Positions 32,332 through 40,781 of a stretch of 64,000 nt of DNA are shown here, piece by piece (positions within the stretch are counted from its first letter, which is position 1; every line of letters begins with the position of its first letter). Below the pieces are notes generated by a model. It saw only the letters and a list, made by a program, of their open reading frames with translations. It made no database searches and was not told the DNA's origin. This DNA is from JAWLGZ01 sp041690635 (GTDB lineage Bacteria; Pseudomonadota; Gammaproteobacteria; Thiohalomonadales; Thiohalomonadaceae), in NCBI GenBank assembly GCA_041690635.1, contig JAWLGZ010000003.1, positions 558,001 through 622,000 of the forward strand, in the 5' to 3' direction. Made by a program: the position numbers and the translations under genes.

Positions 32332-33012
32332 TCAAACCAATCGGCCGGCGTCGATCTCGATCACCCGCCCGCAGCGGCGCGCCAGCGCCTCGTCGTGGGT
32401 CACCAATAGCAGCGTGGTGCCGGACTCCGTGTTCAGCTGAAACAGGAGATCGGCAATGCGGGCGCCGGTGCGGCGGTCCAGGTTGCCGGTCGGTTCGTCC
32501 GCCAGCAGCAGCCGGGGAGCGGTGGCGAAGGCGCGGGCGATTGCCACCCGCTGCTGTTCGCCACCGGAGAGCTGTCCCGGGTAGTGGGTGAGCCGGTGAT
32601 CGAGTCCCACGCGGGCGAGCAGCTCCCGCGCCCGCTCCGCCGCGCCGGACTCACCCTGGAGCTCCAGCGGCAGCATGGCGTTCTCCAGCGCGTTGAGATT
32701 GGGCAGCAGGTGGAACGACTGAAACACGAAGCCCAGCAGCCGCGCGCGCAGATCGGCCCGGCCGTCCTCGTCGAGGCCCGCGAGATCGGTGCCGTCGAGC
32801 AGCACCCGCCCGTCACTCGGGAGATCGAGCCCGGCCAGTATGCCGAGCAGGGTGGACTTGCCGGAGCCGGAGGCGCCCACCACCGCCACCGCTTCACCGG
32901 CGCCGATGACGAGGTCCACGCCGTCGAGCAGGGTCAGCGCTCCCTCCGGGCTCTCCACCCGTTTGCTAACATTCCGTGCTTCGACCATCGGTGTGGAGAG
33001 GTTCGTTTTCAT
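32332..33012 (-). CDS. ybbA: ABC transporter ATP-binding protein, YbbA-like
   Basis: This 226-residue ATPase partners the YbbP-type permease. It has Walker A VVGASGSGKSTLLGILAGLD, signature QLSGGEQQRVAIARAFATAP, Walker B LLLADEPTGNLDRRTG and switch LLVTHDEALARRC. E. coli has the same order: ybbA and ybbP together, with tesA divergent. The ATG at 33012 overlaps the tesA ATG; a later in-frame ATG at 32988 (MVEARNVSKRV) is also possible and aligns with the E. coli start. The system is proposed to move lipophilic or peptide substrates, but its role is unsettled. Confidence 0.92.
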   Translation of the reverse strand: MKTNLSTPMVEARNVSKRVESPEGALTLLDGVDLVIGAGEAVAVVGASGSGKSTLLGILAGLDLPSDGRVLLDGTDLAGLDEDGRADLRARLLGFVFQSFHLLPNLNALENAMLPLELQGESGAAERARELLARVGLDHRLTHYPGQLSGGEQQRVAIARAFATAPRLLLADEPTGNLDRRTGARIADLLFQLNTESGTTLLLVTHDEALARRCGRVIEIDAGRLV

Positions 33013-33649
33013 GTGGCTGCGTTCGGTATTCATGGTCCTGTTGCTGCTCGGCGGCAAGGCGTGGGCCGCCGGCACGGTTGTGGTGCTGGGGGACAGTCTG
33101 AGCGCGGCCTACGGCATGCCGGTGGAGCAGGGGTGGGTGAGCCTGCTGGAGCGGCGCCTGGAACAGAACGGCTGTCCATATCACGTCGTCAACGCCAGCA
33201 TCAGCGGCGAGACCACCAGCGGCGGACTCTCGCGCCTGCCCGGCGTGGTGGAGGCCCACAGCCCCGACCTGGTGATTATCGAACTGGGCGGCAACGACGG
33301 TCTGCGCGGTCTGTCGCTCGACCAGATGCGGGCCAATCTAGCTGCAATGATCGAGGCCGTAAAGGCAATCGGTGCCGGCGTGCTGCTGGTGGGCATGCAG
33401 ATGCCCCCCAATTATGGACCCACCTACACTGAACGGTTCCAGTCGGTCTATCACGAACTGGCGGAGCGCTACGGCGTGGCGCTCGTGCCGTTCCTGCTGG
33501 AGGGGGTCGGCGGCAATGACGCCCTGATGCAGCCGGACCGCATCCACGCCAGTGCCGAGGCGCAACCGCACCTGCTGACCAACGTCTGGGACGAACTGGC
33601 ACCGCTGCTTGAAGGGTGCGCTGTGGAGGGCGCTGCCGCCGCAACCTGA
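33011..33649 (+). CDS. tesA: Arylesterase / acyl-CoA thioesterase I (SGNH hydrolase)
   Basis: This 212-residue periplasmic esterase has a signal peptide (MWLRSVFMVLLLLGGKAWAAG). SGNH blocks are intact: block I VVLGDSLSAAYG (Ser), block II NASISGETTSGG (Gly), block III IELGGNDGLRG (Asn) and block V PDRIHASAEAQ (Asp and His). It hydrolyses acyl thioesters and esters and acts as a lysophospholipase and protease I in E. coli. The ATG lies 2 bp from the ybbA ATG on the other strand, so each promoter must lie inside the neighbouring gene. A GGAGAGG sequence lies about 10 nt upstream. Confidence 0.94.
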   Translation: MWLRSVFMVLLLLGGKAWAAGTVVVLGDSLSAAYGMPVEQGWVSLLERRLEQNGCPYHVVNASISGETTSGGLSRLPGVVEAHSPDLVIIELGGNDGLRGLSLDQMRANLAAMIEAVKAIGAGVLLVGMQMPPNYGPTYTERFQSVYHELAERYGVALVPFLLEGVGGNDALMQPDRIHASAEAQPHLLTNVWDELAPLLEGCAVEGAAAAT

Positions 33650-33701
33650 TACCATGCGCCGACGGCGCAGGACCGAGAATTATTAACCAAGGAGAGATGA
33701 G

Positions 33702-34238
33702 ATGAAGGCACGATTTGCGACAGCCGCAGTTTTGGTGGGGACACTGGTCGGCGGCTCGGCATGGGCGCAGCCGGAGATGCGTCCCGGCTTGTGGGAGCAG
33801 AGCATCACCGTCAAGTCGCAGAGCGGCGAGGTGGAACAGGCGATGCGCGAGATGCAGCAGCAGATGGCGAACCTGCCTCCCGAGCAGCGCAGGATGATGG
33901 AAGAGATGATGGCTGCGCAGGGGATGAGTTTCGATGCAAGCGGTCAGACCATCCGGGTCTGCGTTACCCCCGAGCAGGCCGCGCGATTTGAGTTTGAACA
34001 GGATGATGAGTGCACCCAGCAGGTGGTACAGCGCAGCGGCAAGACGGTCAAGTTGACGTTCCAGTGCGCCGGCGACCCCCCCACCAGCGGCGAAGGGGAG
34101 TTCACCTTCAGCAGCCCTACCGCCTACAAGGGCAGGGCTGTCGTCAATACCACGACCGACGGGCGGCCCGAGCAGTTGACCATGGAGCAGTCCGGCAAGT
34201 GGCTGTCGTCCGACTGCGGCAACATGCGTCCCAACTGA
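33702..34238 (+). CDS. DUF3617 family exported protein
   Basis: This 178-residue protein has a signal peptide (MKARFATAAVLVGTLVGGSAWA) and the DUF3617 opening PEMRPGLWEQSITVKS. It has a Met/Gln-rich helical insert (EQAMREMQQQMANLPPEQRRMMEEMMAAQ). VCVTPEQA and CTQQVVQRSGKTVKLTFQC follow, with Cys in family positions, ending in a lipocalin-like beta pattern and SSDCGNMRP. It is periplasmic and of unknown function. A clear AAGGAGAGATGAG sequence precedes the ATG. Confidence 0.85.
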   Translation: MKARFATAAVLVGTLVGGSAWAQPEMRPGLWEQSITVKSQSGEVEQAMREMQQQMANLPPEQRRMMEEMMAAQGMSFDASGQTIRVCVTPEQAARFEFEQDDECTQQVVQRSGKTVKLTFQCAGDPPTSGEGEFTFSSPTAYKGRAVVNTTTDGRPEQLTMEQSGKWLSSDCGNMRPN

Positions 34239-34249
34239 ACCGATATCGA

Positions 34250-34325
34250 TTCACCACGGCGCGCAGAGCTCACGAGAGCCAAACCGGCGCTCCCCGTGCC
34301 CTCTGCGCGTTGTGGCGATCGGTTC
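34250..34325. repeat. CGCAGAG/CTCTGCG palindrome
   Basis: TTCACCACGGCGCGCAGAG (34250-34268) and CTCTGCGCGTTGTGG (about 34301-34315) form an imperfect stem related to the 31931-31998 element. It lies downstream of the DUF3617 gene between convergent genes and may act as a bidirectional end structure. Confidence 0.5.
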
Positions 34326-34330
34326 CAGCC

Positions 34331-34765
34331 TCAATCCCCGCCGCAAATCAGATAATCCGCGATCCAGCGACCCGCCTCTGCGCTGTAGGAGAAGCTCGCC
34401 CGCGCCCCCAGATAGACCACATCCCGTTGCAGCCACTGGGGGGGAGAAAGACAGGCGACCTCCGTGCCTGCGCCGATCTTGCGGCACCCCTGCTTCAGCG
34501 CAAACACCATATCGCTGTGGCACTGCGGGTCTTCGGCATAGACCAGCCTCACCCCGTCGCACCCCATCTCGCCACCGAACCCCACCTTCGTCCCGTCGGT
34601 GACGTACTCGCACACCCCGCCCCAGTTTTCGCCCTCGAACGCATAGGTGAAACCGGCAAAGTCCCACACCAGCTGGTCGAGAACCTCCTCCGACAACTCC
34701 GCGGCAAAGGAAGGCGCGGGAGCCAGGAGAGCCAGCAGAAGGGTGCTTCGTCTTGTGACTTTCAA
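34331..34765 (-). CDS. Exported protein of unknown function
   Basis: This 144-residue protein has a signal peptide (MKVTRRSTLLLALLAPAPSFA). The start is TTG at 34765, with GGAG 7 nt upstream; longer in-frame versions up to 35047 bury the signal peptide and look non-coding. The mature part has four Cys that could form disulfides (GGVCEYVTDG, GGEMGCDGVRL, PQCHSDMVFALKQGCRKIG) plus VACLSPPQW and DYLICGGD. No family recognised. Probably periplasmic. Confidence 0.65.
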   Translation of the reverse strand: MKVTRRSTLLLALLAPAPSFAAELSEEVLDQLVWDFAGFTYAFEGENWGGVCEYVTDGTKVGFGGEMGCDGVRLVYAEDPQCHSDMVFALKQGCRKIGAGTEVACLSPPQWLQRDVVYLGARASFSYSAEAGRWIADYLICGGD

Positions 34766-34871
34766 TGTGCCGCTCCAGTCAGTCGATCCAGGAAATGAAC
34801 ACCAGCGAATCCACACGGTTCTCCGTGCACGGTGAGCGTGCACAGCGCAACCGTGTACCCGACACCTGACT

Positions 34872-35345
34872 TCACCTCTGCCGGAGTGCCATGTGCAGGA
34901 GAGCGACGCGCCCTCCCGAGGGATTCCGTCGTTCCTCGATCGCAAAGGGGGTGAAGCCCAGGTTTGCGTATAGCAGGAGCGCAGGGGTGTTCCCGCTGAA
35001 CACGGAAATTCTGACTTCCGGCACGCCGTGCGCTTCAAGCGCCGCACGGATCATGTGGGTGACAACCGCCCGCCCAACCCCTTGTCCTCTGCAGGCCCCG
35101 CTGACGACCACATTACCGATGAAGGCCCAACAACCCGGCTCGATGTCGTAGAGGTTGGCAAAGCCGACCACCTCCCCGTTCCGCACTGCAACCGTCAACT
35201 CCTTCCTCGCTTCGGCGAGTGCGCGAAGCTGATCCACGGAAAAGGGGTGGGTTCCTCCGGGATAGACCAGAAACAGCTCTTCCCGGCTCGGTACTAGCCG
35301 GACGATTGCCTCGAAATCGGACGGAGTTGCTGCGCGTAGTTCCAT
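34872..35345 (-). CDS. GNAT family N-acetyltransferase
   Basis: This 157-residue acetyl-CoA-dependent acyltransferase has a beta4 strand FIGNVVVSGACRGQGVGRAVVTHMI with the RGQGVG pyrophosphate loop. It then has EVRISVFSGNTPALLLYANLGFTP, the family motif B with the Asn and Tyr. The substrate is not evident. It sits with a second, RimJ-like acetyltransferase on the same strand, 38 bp away, so the two may be co-transcribed. Confidence 0.88.
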   Translation of the reverse strand: MELRAATPSDFEAIVRLVPSREELFLVYPGGTHPFSVDQLRALAEARKELTVAVRNGEVVGFANLYDIEPGCWAFIGNVVVSGACRGQGVGRAVVTHMIRAALEAHGVPEVRISVFSGNTPALLLYANLGFTPFAIEERRNPSGGRVALLHMALRQR

Positions 35346-35383
35346 TCGGCGATTACCAATACCGTGGGCTCAGTATGCTTTCG

Positions 35384-35941
35384 CTATTTGTCATGGTCGT
35401 GCTTCACGTCGTGCGAGCTCCACGCGTCCCGGGTCATCCGGTACAACCGCACCGGCCTCCCATGAAATTCAATCTCCTGATAGCGATGAAATCCGCACTT
35501 CCCGGCAACGCGCAGCGACGCAAGGTGTGCCGGCTCGATAATCACCACCACCGACTCGCACCCCTTCACTTCGAACGCATAGGTGAGGACGGCATGCGCC
35601 GACTCGGTGGCGAGGCCACGCCCCCAGAACCGCCGGGCGAGCCGATATCCAAGGTTGATCTCCTCCGTATCGCCGACGCGCTCGGGACCTATCCCACAGA
35701 ATCCGACCAGCGCGGAGGAGTCCCTTTCGACAAGGGCCCACGGCCCGACACCCTGCGACTCGTAGGAAGCCAGACACCACTCCACGAACTGTCGAGTGGC
35801 CGCCTCGTCGCAAACGCCGCGCACCGAATGCTTCATCACCTCCGGATCGCCGAGAATCGCCGACAGGGCGGGCACGTCCTCCAGGGACAACGGCCTAATC
35901 AGCAGTCGTGCGGTCTCGGTGATCAGTTCCATCCACTTCAT
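35384..35941 (-). CDS. GNAT acetyltransferase, RimJ/RimL-like
   Basis: This 185-residue protein starts ELITETARLLIRPLSLEDVPALSAILGDPEVM, the usual opening of ribosomal-protein-alanine acetyltransferase-like enzymes. Its acetyl-CoA loop is INLGYRLARRFWGRGLATESAHAVLTYAFE. EPAHLASLRVAGKCGFHRYQEIEF follows. The tail is His/Asp-rich (SSHDVKHDHDK). The target could be a protein N-terminus or a small amine. Confidence 0.86.
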   Translation of the reverse strand: MKWMELITETARLLIRPLSLEDVPALSAILGDPEVMKHSVRGVCDEAATRQFVEWCLASYESQGVGPWALVERDSSALVGFCGIGPERVGDTEEINLGYRLARRFWGRGLATESAHAVLTYAFEVKGCESVVVIIEPAHLASLRVAGKCGFHRYQEIEFHGRPVRLYRMTRDAWSSHDVKHDHDK

Positions 35942-36066
35942 CCGTATGGCGCACAGTAAACCGACCGTGTTGATGGCGTTCTACGTGCGCGCATTTCGTG
36001 TCAACGAAAGATTAGAAAAGGATTGGGGGCGGCGGTCAACCGTTGGAGGCCGGGGTGTCCGCTCGG

Positions 36067-36639
36067 TCACGGATGCGGGCGTTGCACCGCCGTGTGCCGG
36101 GGACAGGTGATGAGGTGGTCGTTCACCATCCCGACCGCCTGCATGAAGGCGTAGCAGATGGTGGTGCCCACGAACTTGAAGCCGCGGTGTTTGAGTTCCT
36201 TGCTCATGGCGTCCGATGCGGGAGTGCTGGCCGGGACCTGTTCCAGCCGCTTCCAGGCATTTTGGTGCGGCTTGCCGTCGACGAACTGCCAGAGAAAGGG
36301 GACGGCGCCCTGCTGCACGTCCAGTTCAAGCCAGGCGCGGGCGTTGGTGATGGCGGCGTCGATCTTGAGCCGGTTGCGGACGATGCCGGCGTCTGCGAGC
36401 AGGCGCGCCTTGTCCCGCTCGCCGTAGCGGGCGATGCGGGACGGGTCAAAGCGGTGCAGGGCGCGGCGGTAGTTCTCGCGCTTGTTGATGATGGTCGTCC
36501 AGGAGAGTCCGGCCTGCGCCCCTTCGAGGATGAGCATTTCGAACAGGTGCGATGCGTCGAAGGAGGGGACGCCCCACTCCTCATCGTGGTAGCGGGACTC
36601 GGCTTCGGAGCGGTTGGCCCAGGGGCAGCGGGTTTGCAC
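36067..36639 (-). CDS. tag: DNA-3-methyladenine glycosylase I
   Basis: This 190-residue base-excision enzyme removes 3-methyladenine from DNA. Family blocks: TRCPWA (zinc Cys), SRYHDEEWGVPSFDASHLFEMLILEG (zinc His), AGLSWTTIINKRENYR, GFKFVGTTICYAFMQAVGMVNDHLITC (the second zinc His and Cys and the DNA-base pocket). It is full length relative to E. coli Tag (187). The GTG at 36639 with AAGAGAA upstream gives the family N-terminus; a TTG at 36696 would add 19 residues. Confidence 0.93.
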   Translation of the reverse strand: MQTRCPWANRSEAESRYHDEEWGVPSFDASHLFEMLILEGAQAGLSWTTIINKRENYRRALHRFDPSRIARYGERDKARLLADAGIVRNRLKIDAAITNARAWLELDVQQGAVPFLWQFVDGKPHQNAWKRLEQVPASTPASDAMSKELKHRGFKFVGTTICYAFMQAVGMVNDHLITCPRHTAVQRPHP

Positions 36640-36812
36640 TTTTATGGTTCTCTTGGTGGCGGAACGCGGTACGAAGGGAGCGTCCGGAGCTCCCAACAGA
36701 TCCAGGTAGTGATCCCCTTCCTGTCCTTCTCGACAACGGCTCCCGACGTTGTTCTACCTCCTACCTCCAGTCGTCGTCCCAGAGGGTGAAGGAACGTCCT
36801 TTTAATGGCTAT

Positions 36813-37220
36813 TTAGTCTTTGGGGCCGATCCAGAACTGGGGGACGTGGGCCACCTCCCAGAGGAACCCGTCCGGGTCGGCGAAGTAACCGGAGTAGCCG
36901 CCCCAGAAGGTCTCCTGCGCCGGCTTGACCAGGCGGGCGCCGATGCTGACCGCCTCTTTGATCACCGCATCCACCTCGTCCGGGCTGGCGACGTTGTGGG
37001 CGAGGGTGATGCCGGCGAAGTTGCCGTGGTCGTCGGGCACGCCGGCGTCTTCGGCCAGGGCGGAGCGGGGGTAGAGAGCGAGCCAGGTTCCGTTCAGTTC
37101 GAAGAAGGCAACCTCTTCGGCCTCGAACTGCAAGCGCGGCAGGCCGAGCGCCTCGTAGAAGGCGGCCGAGCGGGTGATGTCCGCGACGCCCAGGGTGATC
37201 AGGTTGATGCGTGGTTTCAT
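36813..37220 (-). CDS. VOC superfamily protein
   Basis: This 135-residue single-unit glyoxalase-fold protein begins MKPRINLITLGVADITRSAAFYEALGLPR and ends ETFWGGYSGYFADPDGFLWEVAHVPQF. That pattern is common in proteins annotated as lactoylglutathione lyase-like or bleomycin-resistance-like. Metal ligands are partly recognisable, but the substrate is unknown. It is related in style to the VOC protein at 5510-5965. Confidence 0.86.
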   Translation of the reverse strand: MKPRINLITLGVADITRSAAFYEALGLPRLQFEAEEVAFFELNGTWLALYPRSALAEDAGVPDDHGNFAGITLAHNVASPDEVDAVIKEAVSIGARLVKPAQETFWGGYSGYFADPDGFLWEVAHVPQFWIGPKD

Positions 37221-37295
37221 GGTCGCCTCCTGTCGGTGAGCCCTGCCTAAATTAGACGGGAGTCTCGGGCTGAGGGCAACACGCCGAAGCTATCG

Positions 37296-38987
37296 CTAGC
37301 GGATGTACGCCTCGGTGGCGTAGCGGCGCATCATGCTGTGGCTGTTGAACAGATGGCCGATCTCACCGATGGCGCCTTTCATCATGCCGATCCAGCCGGC
37401 GCAGTCCTGGTAATAGAGCGGCAATACGGTGCCCCCCAGTTTCTCGTAGAGGTGAAAGGCGTCGTCTTCGTCGCCGACGGTGCCGGTGCCGATGCCCCAG
37501 CCGGTCACCCCTTCGACCAGTCCCTCCAGCCACCAGCCGTCCACCACCGACAGGTTGAGCACGCCGTTGAACGCTGCCTTCATGCCGCTGGTCCCGGAGG
37601 CCTCCATCGGCGGCAGCGGGGTGTTGAGCCAGACGTCAGAGCCGCTGACCAGCAGGCGGGCGAGGTCAAGCCCGTAATCCGGCAGGTAAATGCCCTGGAG
37701 ATACTCCATTTCGCGCAGGTGGCGGTGGATCTGGACAATGAGCGCCTTGCCCTGCTGATCCTTCGGGTGCGCCTTGCCGGCGACGATTAGCTGGAACGGC
37801 AGGCGGCCGGCAATGGCGTCGAGCCGTGACGGGTCGGAAAACAGCAGTTCCGGGCGCTTGTAGGCGGTCATGCGCCGGGCGAACCCCAGGATCGGAACCT
37901 CCAGCTTGAACTGAACCCCGGTGAGCGCCTCGACCCGTTCGATCAGCTTCGCCTTGGCCTCCTGGTGCGCCGCCCAGAGTTCGGCGTCGGGAATGCGATC
38001 GGCGCGTACCAGGATCTCGGGCACGAAGCGCCAGTCTGGCAGGTAGCGATCATAGAGGCGCGTGAGGCTCGGTGCGGTCCAGAACGGTCCATGAATGCCG
38101 TTGGTGATGGCGTGGATGCGGTAGCCTGGAAACATCTCGCTGGAGACCTCGGCGTGCTTCTTCGCCACGCCGTTCACCCAGCCGCTGAGGTTCATTGCGA
38201 GGCGGGTCATGTTGAAGCGGTCCTCACCGGCGAAAAGGCGCATGGTTTCCGGGTCGACAAAATCACCGAGGACTCGCGAGACCAGATCGTAAGGGAACTG
38301 GTCGTGCCCCGCCTCGACCGGGGTGTGGGTGGTGAAGAGACAGAAGTTGCGCACCTTTCCCACATCGTAGGTGGATTCGCCGGGGTGTACCTCCTCGGCA
38401 GGACGTTCAAAGCGGCGCAGCAACTCCAGGGCCAGCAAGGCGGAGTGACCTTCGTTCATGTGGTAGGTATTGACGCTGAAGCCCAGCGCCAGAAGCATGC
38501 GTGCGCCGCCAATTCCGAGGACCACCTCCTGCCGGAGCCGGTACTCCTCATCACCACCGTACAGAAAATCGGTAATGCTGCGATCGTCGGTACGGTTCTC
38601 GGGCAGATCGGTGTCGAGCATCACTACCGGAATCACACAGCCGGAACTGCCTTCATGTTCGAACAGCCAGGCACGAATCCACACCTTGCGCTGCTCGATG
38701 GTGACCGCCACCTTGGCATCGAGCGGGCTCACCCGCTTGGTCGGTTCCCACGGCTGCGGGTCCTCCAACTGATCACCGTTCGGCCCCAGCACCTGACGGA
38801 AGTAGCCCATCCGGCTGACCAGCGTCACACCGACCAGGGGCAAGTCGAGATCCGCCGCCGCGCGAAGGGTGTCCCCCGCCAGTACGCCGAGACCGCCGCT
38901 GTAGGTCGGGATGTCGTCGCACAGGGCCATCTCCATCGAGAAGTAAGCGATGCGACTGCGGTGAAGGTACGCTTCGACTGGATCCAT
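37296..38987 (-). CDS. glgP: Glycogen/alpha-glucan phosphorylase, short (archaeal-type) GT35
   Basis: This 563-residue pyridoxal-phosphate enzyme phosphorolyses alpha-1,4-glucan to glucose-1-phosphate. It is the short form: the usual bacterial GlgP is about 800 residues. Diagnostic parts: IAYFSMEMALCDDIPTYSGGLGVLAGD, YHMNEGHSALLALELL, FTTHTPVEAGHDQFP, ITNGIHGPFWTAPSL, GFARRMTAYKRPELL and the PLP-lysine motif MEASGTSGMKAAFNGVLNLS. It is complete. It probably works with the GH133 debranching enzyme at 55754-57790 although they are 17 kb apart. Monocistronic. Confidence 0.93.
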   Translation of the reverse strand: MDPVEAYLHRSRIAYFSMEMALCDDIPTYSGGLGVLAGDTLRAAADLDLPLVGVTLVSRMGYFRQVLGPNGDQLEDPQPWEPTKRVSPLDAKVAVTIEQRKVWIRAWLFEHEGSSGCVIPVVMLDTDLPENRTDDRSITDFLYGGDEEYRLRQEVVLGIGGARMLLALGFSVNTYHMNEGHSALLALELLRRFERPAEEVHPGESTYDVGKVRNFCLFTTHTPVEAGHDQFPYDLVSRVLGDFVDPETMRLFAGEDRFNMTRLAMNLSGWVNGVAKKHAEVSSEMFPGYRIHAITNGIHGPFWTAPSLTRLYDRYLPDWRFVPEILVRADRIPDAELWAAHQEAKAKLIERVEALTGVQFKLEVPILGFARRMTAYKRPELLFSDPSRLDAIAGRLPFQLIVAGKAHPKDQQGKALIVQIHRHLREMEYLQGIYLPDYGLDLARLLVSGSDVWLNTPLPPMEASGTSGMKAAFNGVLNLSVVDGWWLEGLVEGVTGWGIGTGTVGDEDDAFHLYEKLGGTVLPLYYQDCAGWIGMMKGAIGEIGHLFNSHSMMRRYATEAYIR

Positions 38988-39110
38988 GGTTTAACGAGCG
39001 GTTGGGGTGAAGGCGCCTGCTCCGCTGAGCATAGCGTTCCCCTCGGTCACTCGCCTGTCACCGCAATCGGGTCATAATGGAGGCGCCATTAGCAACCATC
39101 GGAGCGGACT

Positions 39111-39773
39111 ATGGCGGATAAGGAGAAGCCGACCACCACACCCTCGATCTCCCCCGAGGAGCGCGAGCGATTGGTTGCCGCCGGCGCCTGGTTCCGCGCC
39201 AAGGAGCGCGGGTTCGCCGAGGGCGACAGGGTGGCCGACTGGTTAAGCGCGGAGGCGGAGGTGGACGCCAGCGTGCGCACGGAGTCGGCGGAGCAGCGCC
39301 GTACCGAGTACGAGGCGGATCGCCGGCTGCGCTGGTCGGTGGCCGAGATGCTGGGCCCCGGGGAACCGATCAGTGCCGCAGTCATCGACCAGGCGATCGA
39401 GCGTGCGGCGCAGGCGATGGTCGAGAAGGAGGGCTACGACGCGGCAACGGTGGCGAAGGTGGCCACGACCTGCCGTAAGGACGTGGCCGAGTGGGCCGAA
39501 CGGGTGGCCGACAAGAAGCAGGAGGCGCCGCTGCTGTTTGGTGACTGGAGCGACCGGGGACAACTGCTTCTGGAGAGTGCAGCCACCGACGCGGGCGACT
39601 GGCCGGGGCGCATGCGCCAGTATCTCGACCAGCAGCGGACCTACTACGCGGGCGAGGTGGTCTCCCCCGGCGCCTTCGCCTGCCTCAACTGCGGCACCCG
39701 CCAGGCGATGGAGGCGACCGGCCATCTCGGCGCCTGCCCGCACTGCTATCACACCTATTTCCGACGCGTTTGA
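39111..39773 (+). CDS. DUF2934 domain protein with C-terminal zinc ribbon
   Basis: This 220-residue protein contains a DUF2934 segment (REERERLVAAGAWFRAKERGFAEGDRVADWLSAEAEV) at residues 15-50 and a coiled middle part. A two-Cys-pair zinc ribbon lies near the end (FACLNCGTRQAMEATGHLGACPHCYHTYF). DUF1451-type zinc-ribbon proteins have the same C-terminal signature, so this is probably a fusion of the two. Function unknown; it may bind nucleic acid through the ribbon. A CGGAGCGG sequence precedes the ATG. Confidence 0.78.
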   Translation: MADKEKPTTTPSISPEERERLVAAGAWFRAKERGFAEGDRVADWLSAEAEVDASVRTESAEQRRTEYEADRRLRWSVAEMLGPGEPISAAVIDQAIERAAQAMVEKEGYDAATVAKVATTCRKDVAEWAERVADKKQEAPLLFGDWSDRGQLLLESAATDAGDWPGRMRQYLDQQRTYYAGEVVSPGAFACLNCGTRQAMEATGHLGACPHCYHTYFRRV

Positions 39774-39883
39774 CAGCCGTTTCGGCTTCGGCAGCGCGCC
39801 CCCCCGTCAGGGGGGCGCGGTAGAGTGACCGCTACGCGCATACCCTCTTCTGAACGGCCGACCGGGAGCGGAAACAACGTCTG

Positions 39884-40759
39884 ATGGAGTGGTTATTTCT
39901 CGCGCTCATCTCCGCCTTCGCCCTTGCCTCCGCCGATGCGCTGACCAAGGCCCGCTTCGGCACGTACACCGGCTTTGAGCTGGTGCTGCTGCGGGTGGCG
40001 GCGCCCGCGGTGGTGCTCGCGCCGCTGCTGGCGGTCCACCCGTTGCCGCCGGTCCCCCCGGCGTTCTGGGGCTGGGTCGCTCTTCTCGTTCCGCTGGAGT
40101 TGGGGGCGATGCTGCTGTACGTCGTCGCCATTCGCGACTGCCCGCTGCACCTGACCCTGCCCTATCTCTCCTTCACCCCGGTGCTCAACGTCGCCACCGG
40201 CTACCTGATTCTCGGTGAGACCGTCTCGTCCCGGGGACTGGCCGGTATTCTGATGGTGGTGGTCGGGGCCTGGGTGCTCAACGCCGAGCATGCGCGGGCG
40301 GATGACGGTCTGCGCGGGCTGCTGGCACCGTTCGCCGCCGTGGCTCGCGAGCGCGGCGCCCGGATGATGCTGGCGGTCGCCGCCATCTACAGTCTTACCT
40401 CCGTACTGGGCAAGAAGGCGATGTCATTCGCCACCCCCGAGAGTTTCGGTCCCTTCTACTTCGTCACCGTCGGTGTGGTTGCATTGGTCGTGTTCGCCCT
40501 GGTCCGACCCGCGACGCTGGGCGTGCTCACCCGGCCGCCGAAGTGGCACCTGGTGCTGGGCCTGCTGATGGGGGCCATGATCATCACCCATTTCATGGCC
40601 CTCGCGAGGGTCGAAGTGGCCTACATGATCACCGTGAAACGGACCAGCCTGCTGTTCGGTATCCTCTATGGGGCACTGCTGTTCCGTGAACGGCGGCTGG
40701 GACCGAACCTGATCGCCGGCGGCTTGATGGTGGCGGGGATTGGGTTGATTCTGTTGTGA
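39884..40759 (+). CDS. DMT/EamA family transporter
   Basis: This 291-residue inner-membrane transporter has ten predicted helices in two EamA halves: LFLALISAFALASADALTKARFG at the start, LPYLSFTPVLNVATGYLILGETVSSRGLAGILMVVVGAWVL closing the first half, and LFGILYGALLFRERRLGPNLIAGGLMVAGIGLILL closing the second. Typically it exports metabolites or drugs. It ends 22 bp before the thiamine-binding protein gene and may be co-transcribed with it. Confidence 0.9.
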   Translation: MEWLFLALISAFALASADALTKARFGTYTGFELVLLRVAAPAVVLAPLLAVHPLPPVPPAFWGWVALLVPLELGAMLLYVVAIRDCPLHLTLPYLSFTPVLNVATGYLILGETVSSRGLAGILMVVVGAWVLNAEHARADDGLRGLLAPFAAVARERGARMMLAVAAIYSLTSVLGKKAMSFATPESFGPFYFVTVGVVALVVFALVRPATLGVLTRPPKWHLVLGLLMGAMIITHFMALARVEVAYMITVKRTSLLFGILYGALLFRERRLGPNLIAGGLMVAGIGLILL

Positions 40760-40781
40760 GCCCGAAGTGAAGGAACCGAAT

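Noticed and set aside
34766..35047. Longer N-terminus for the small exported protein at 34331
   Set aside because: It would bury the obvious signal peptide, and the TTG at 34765 has a good GGAG.
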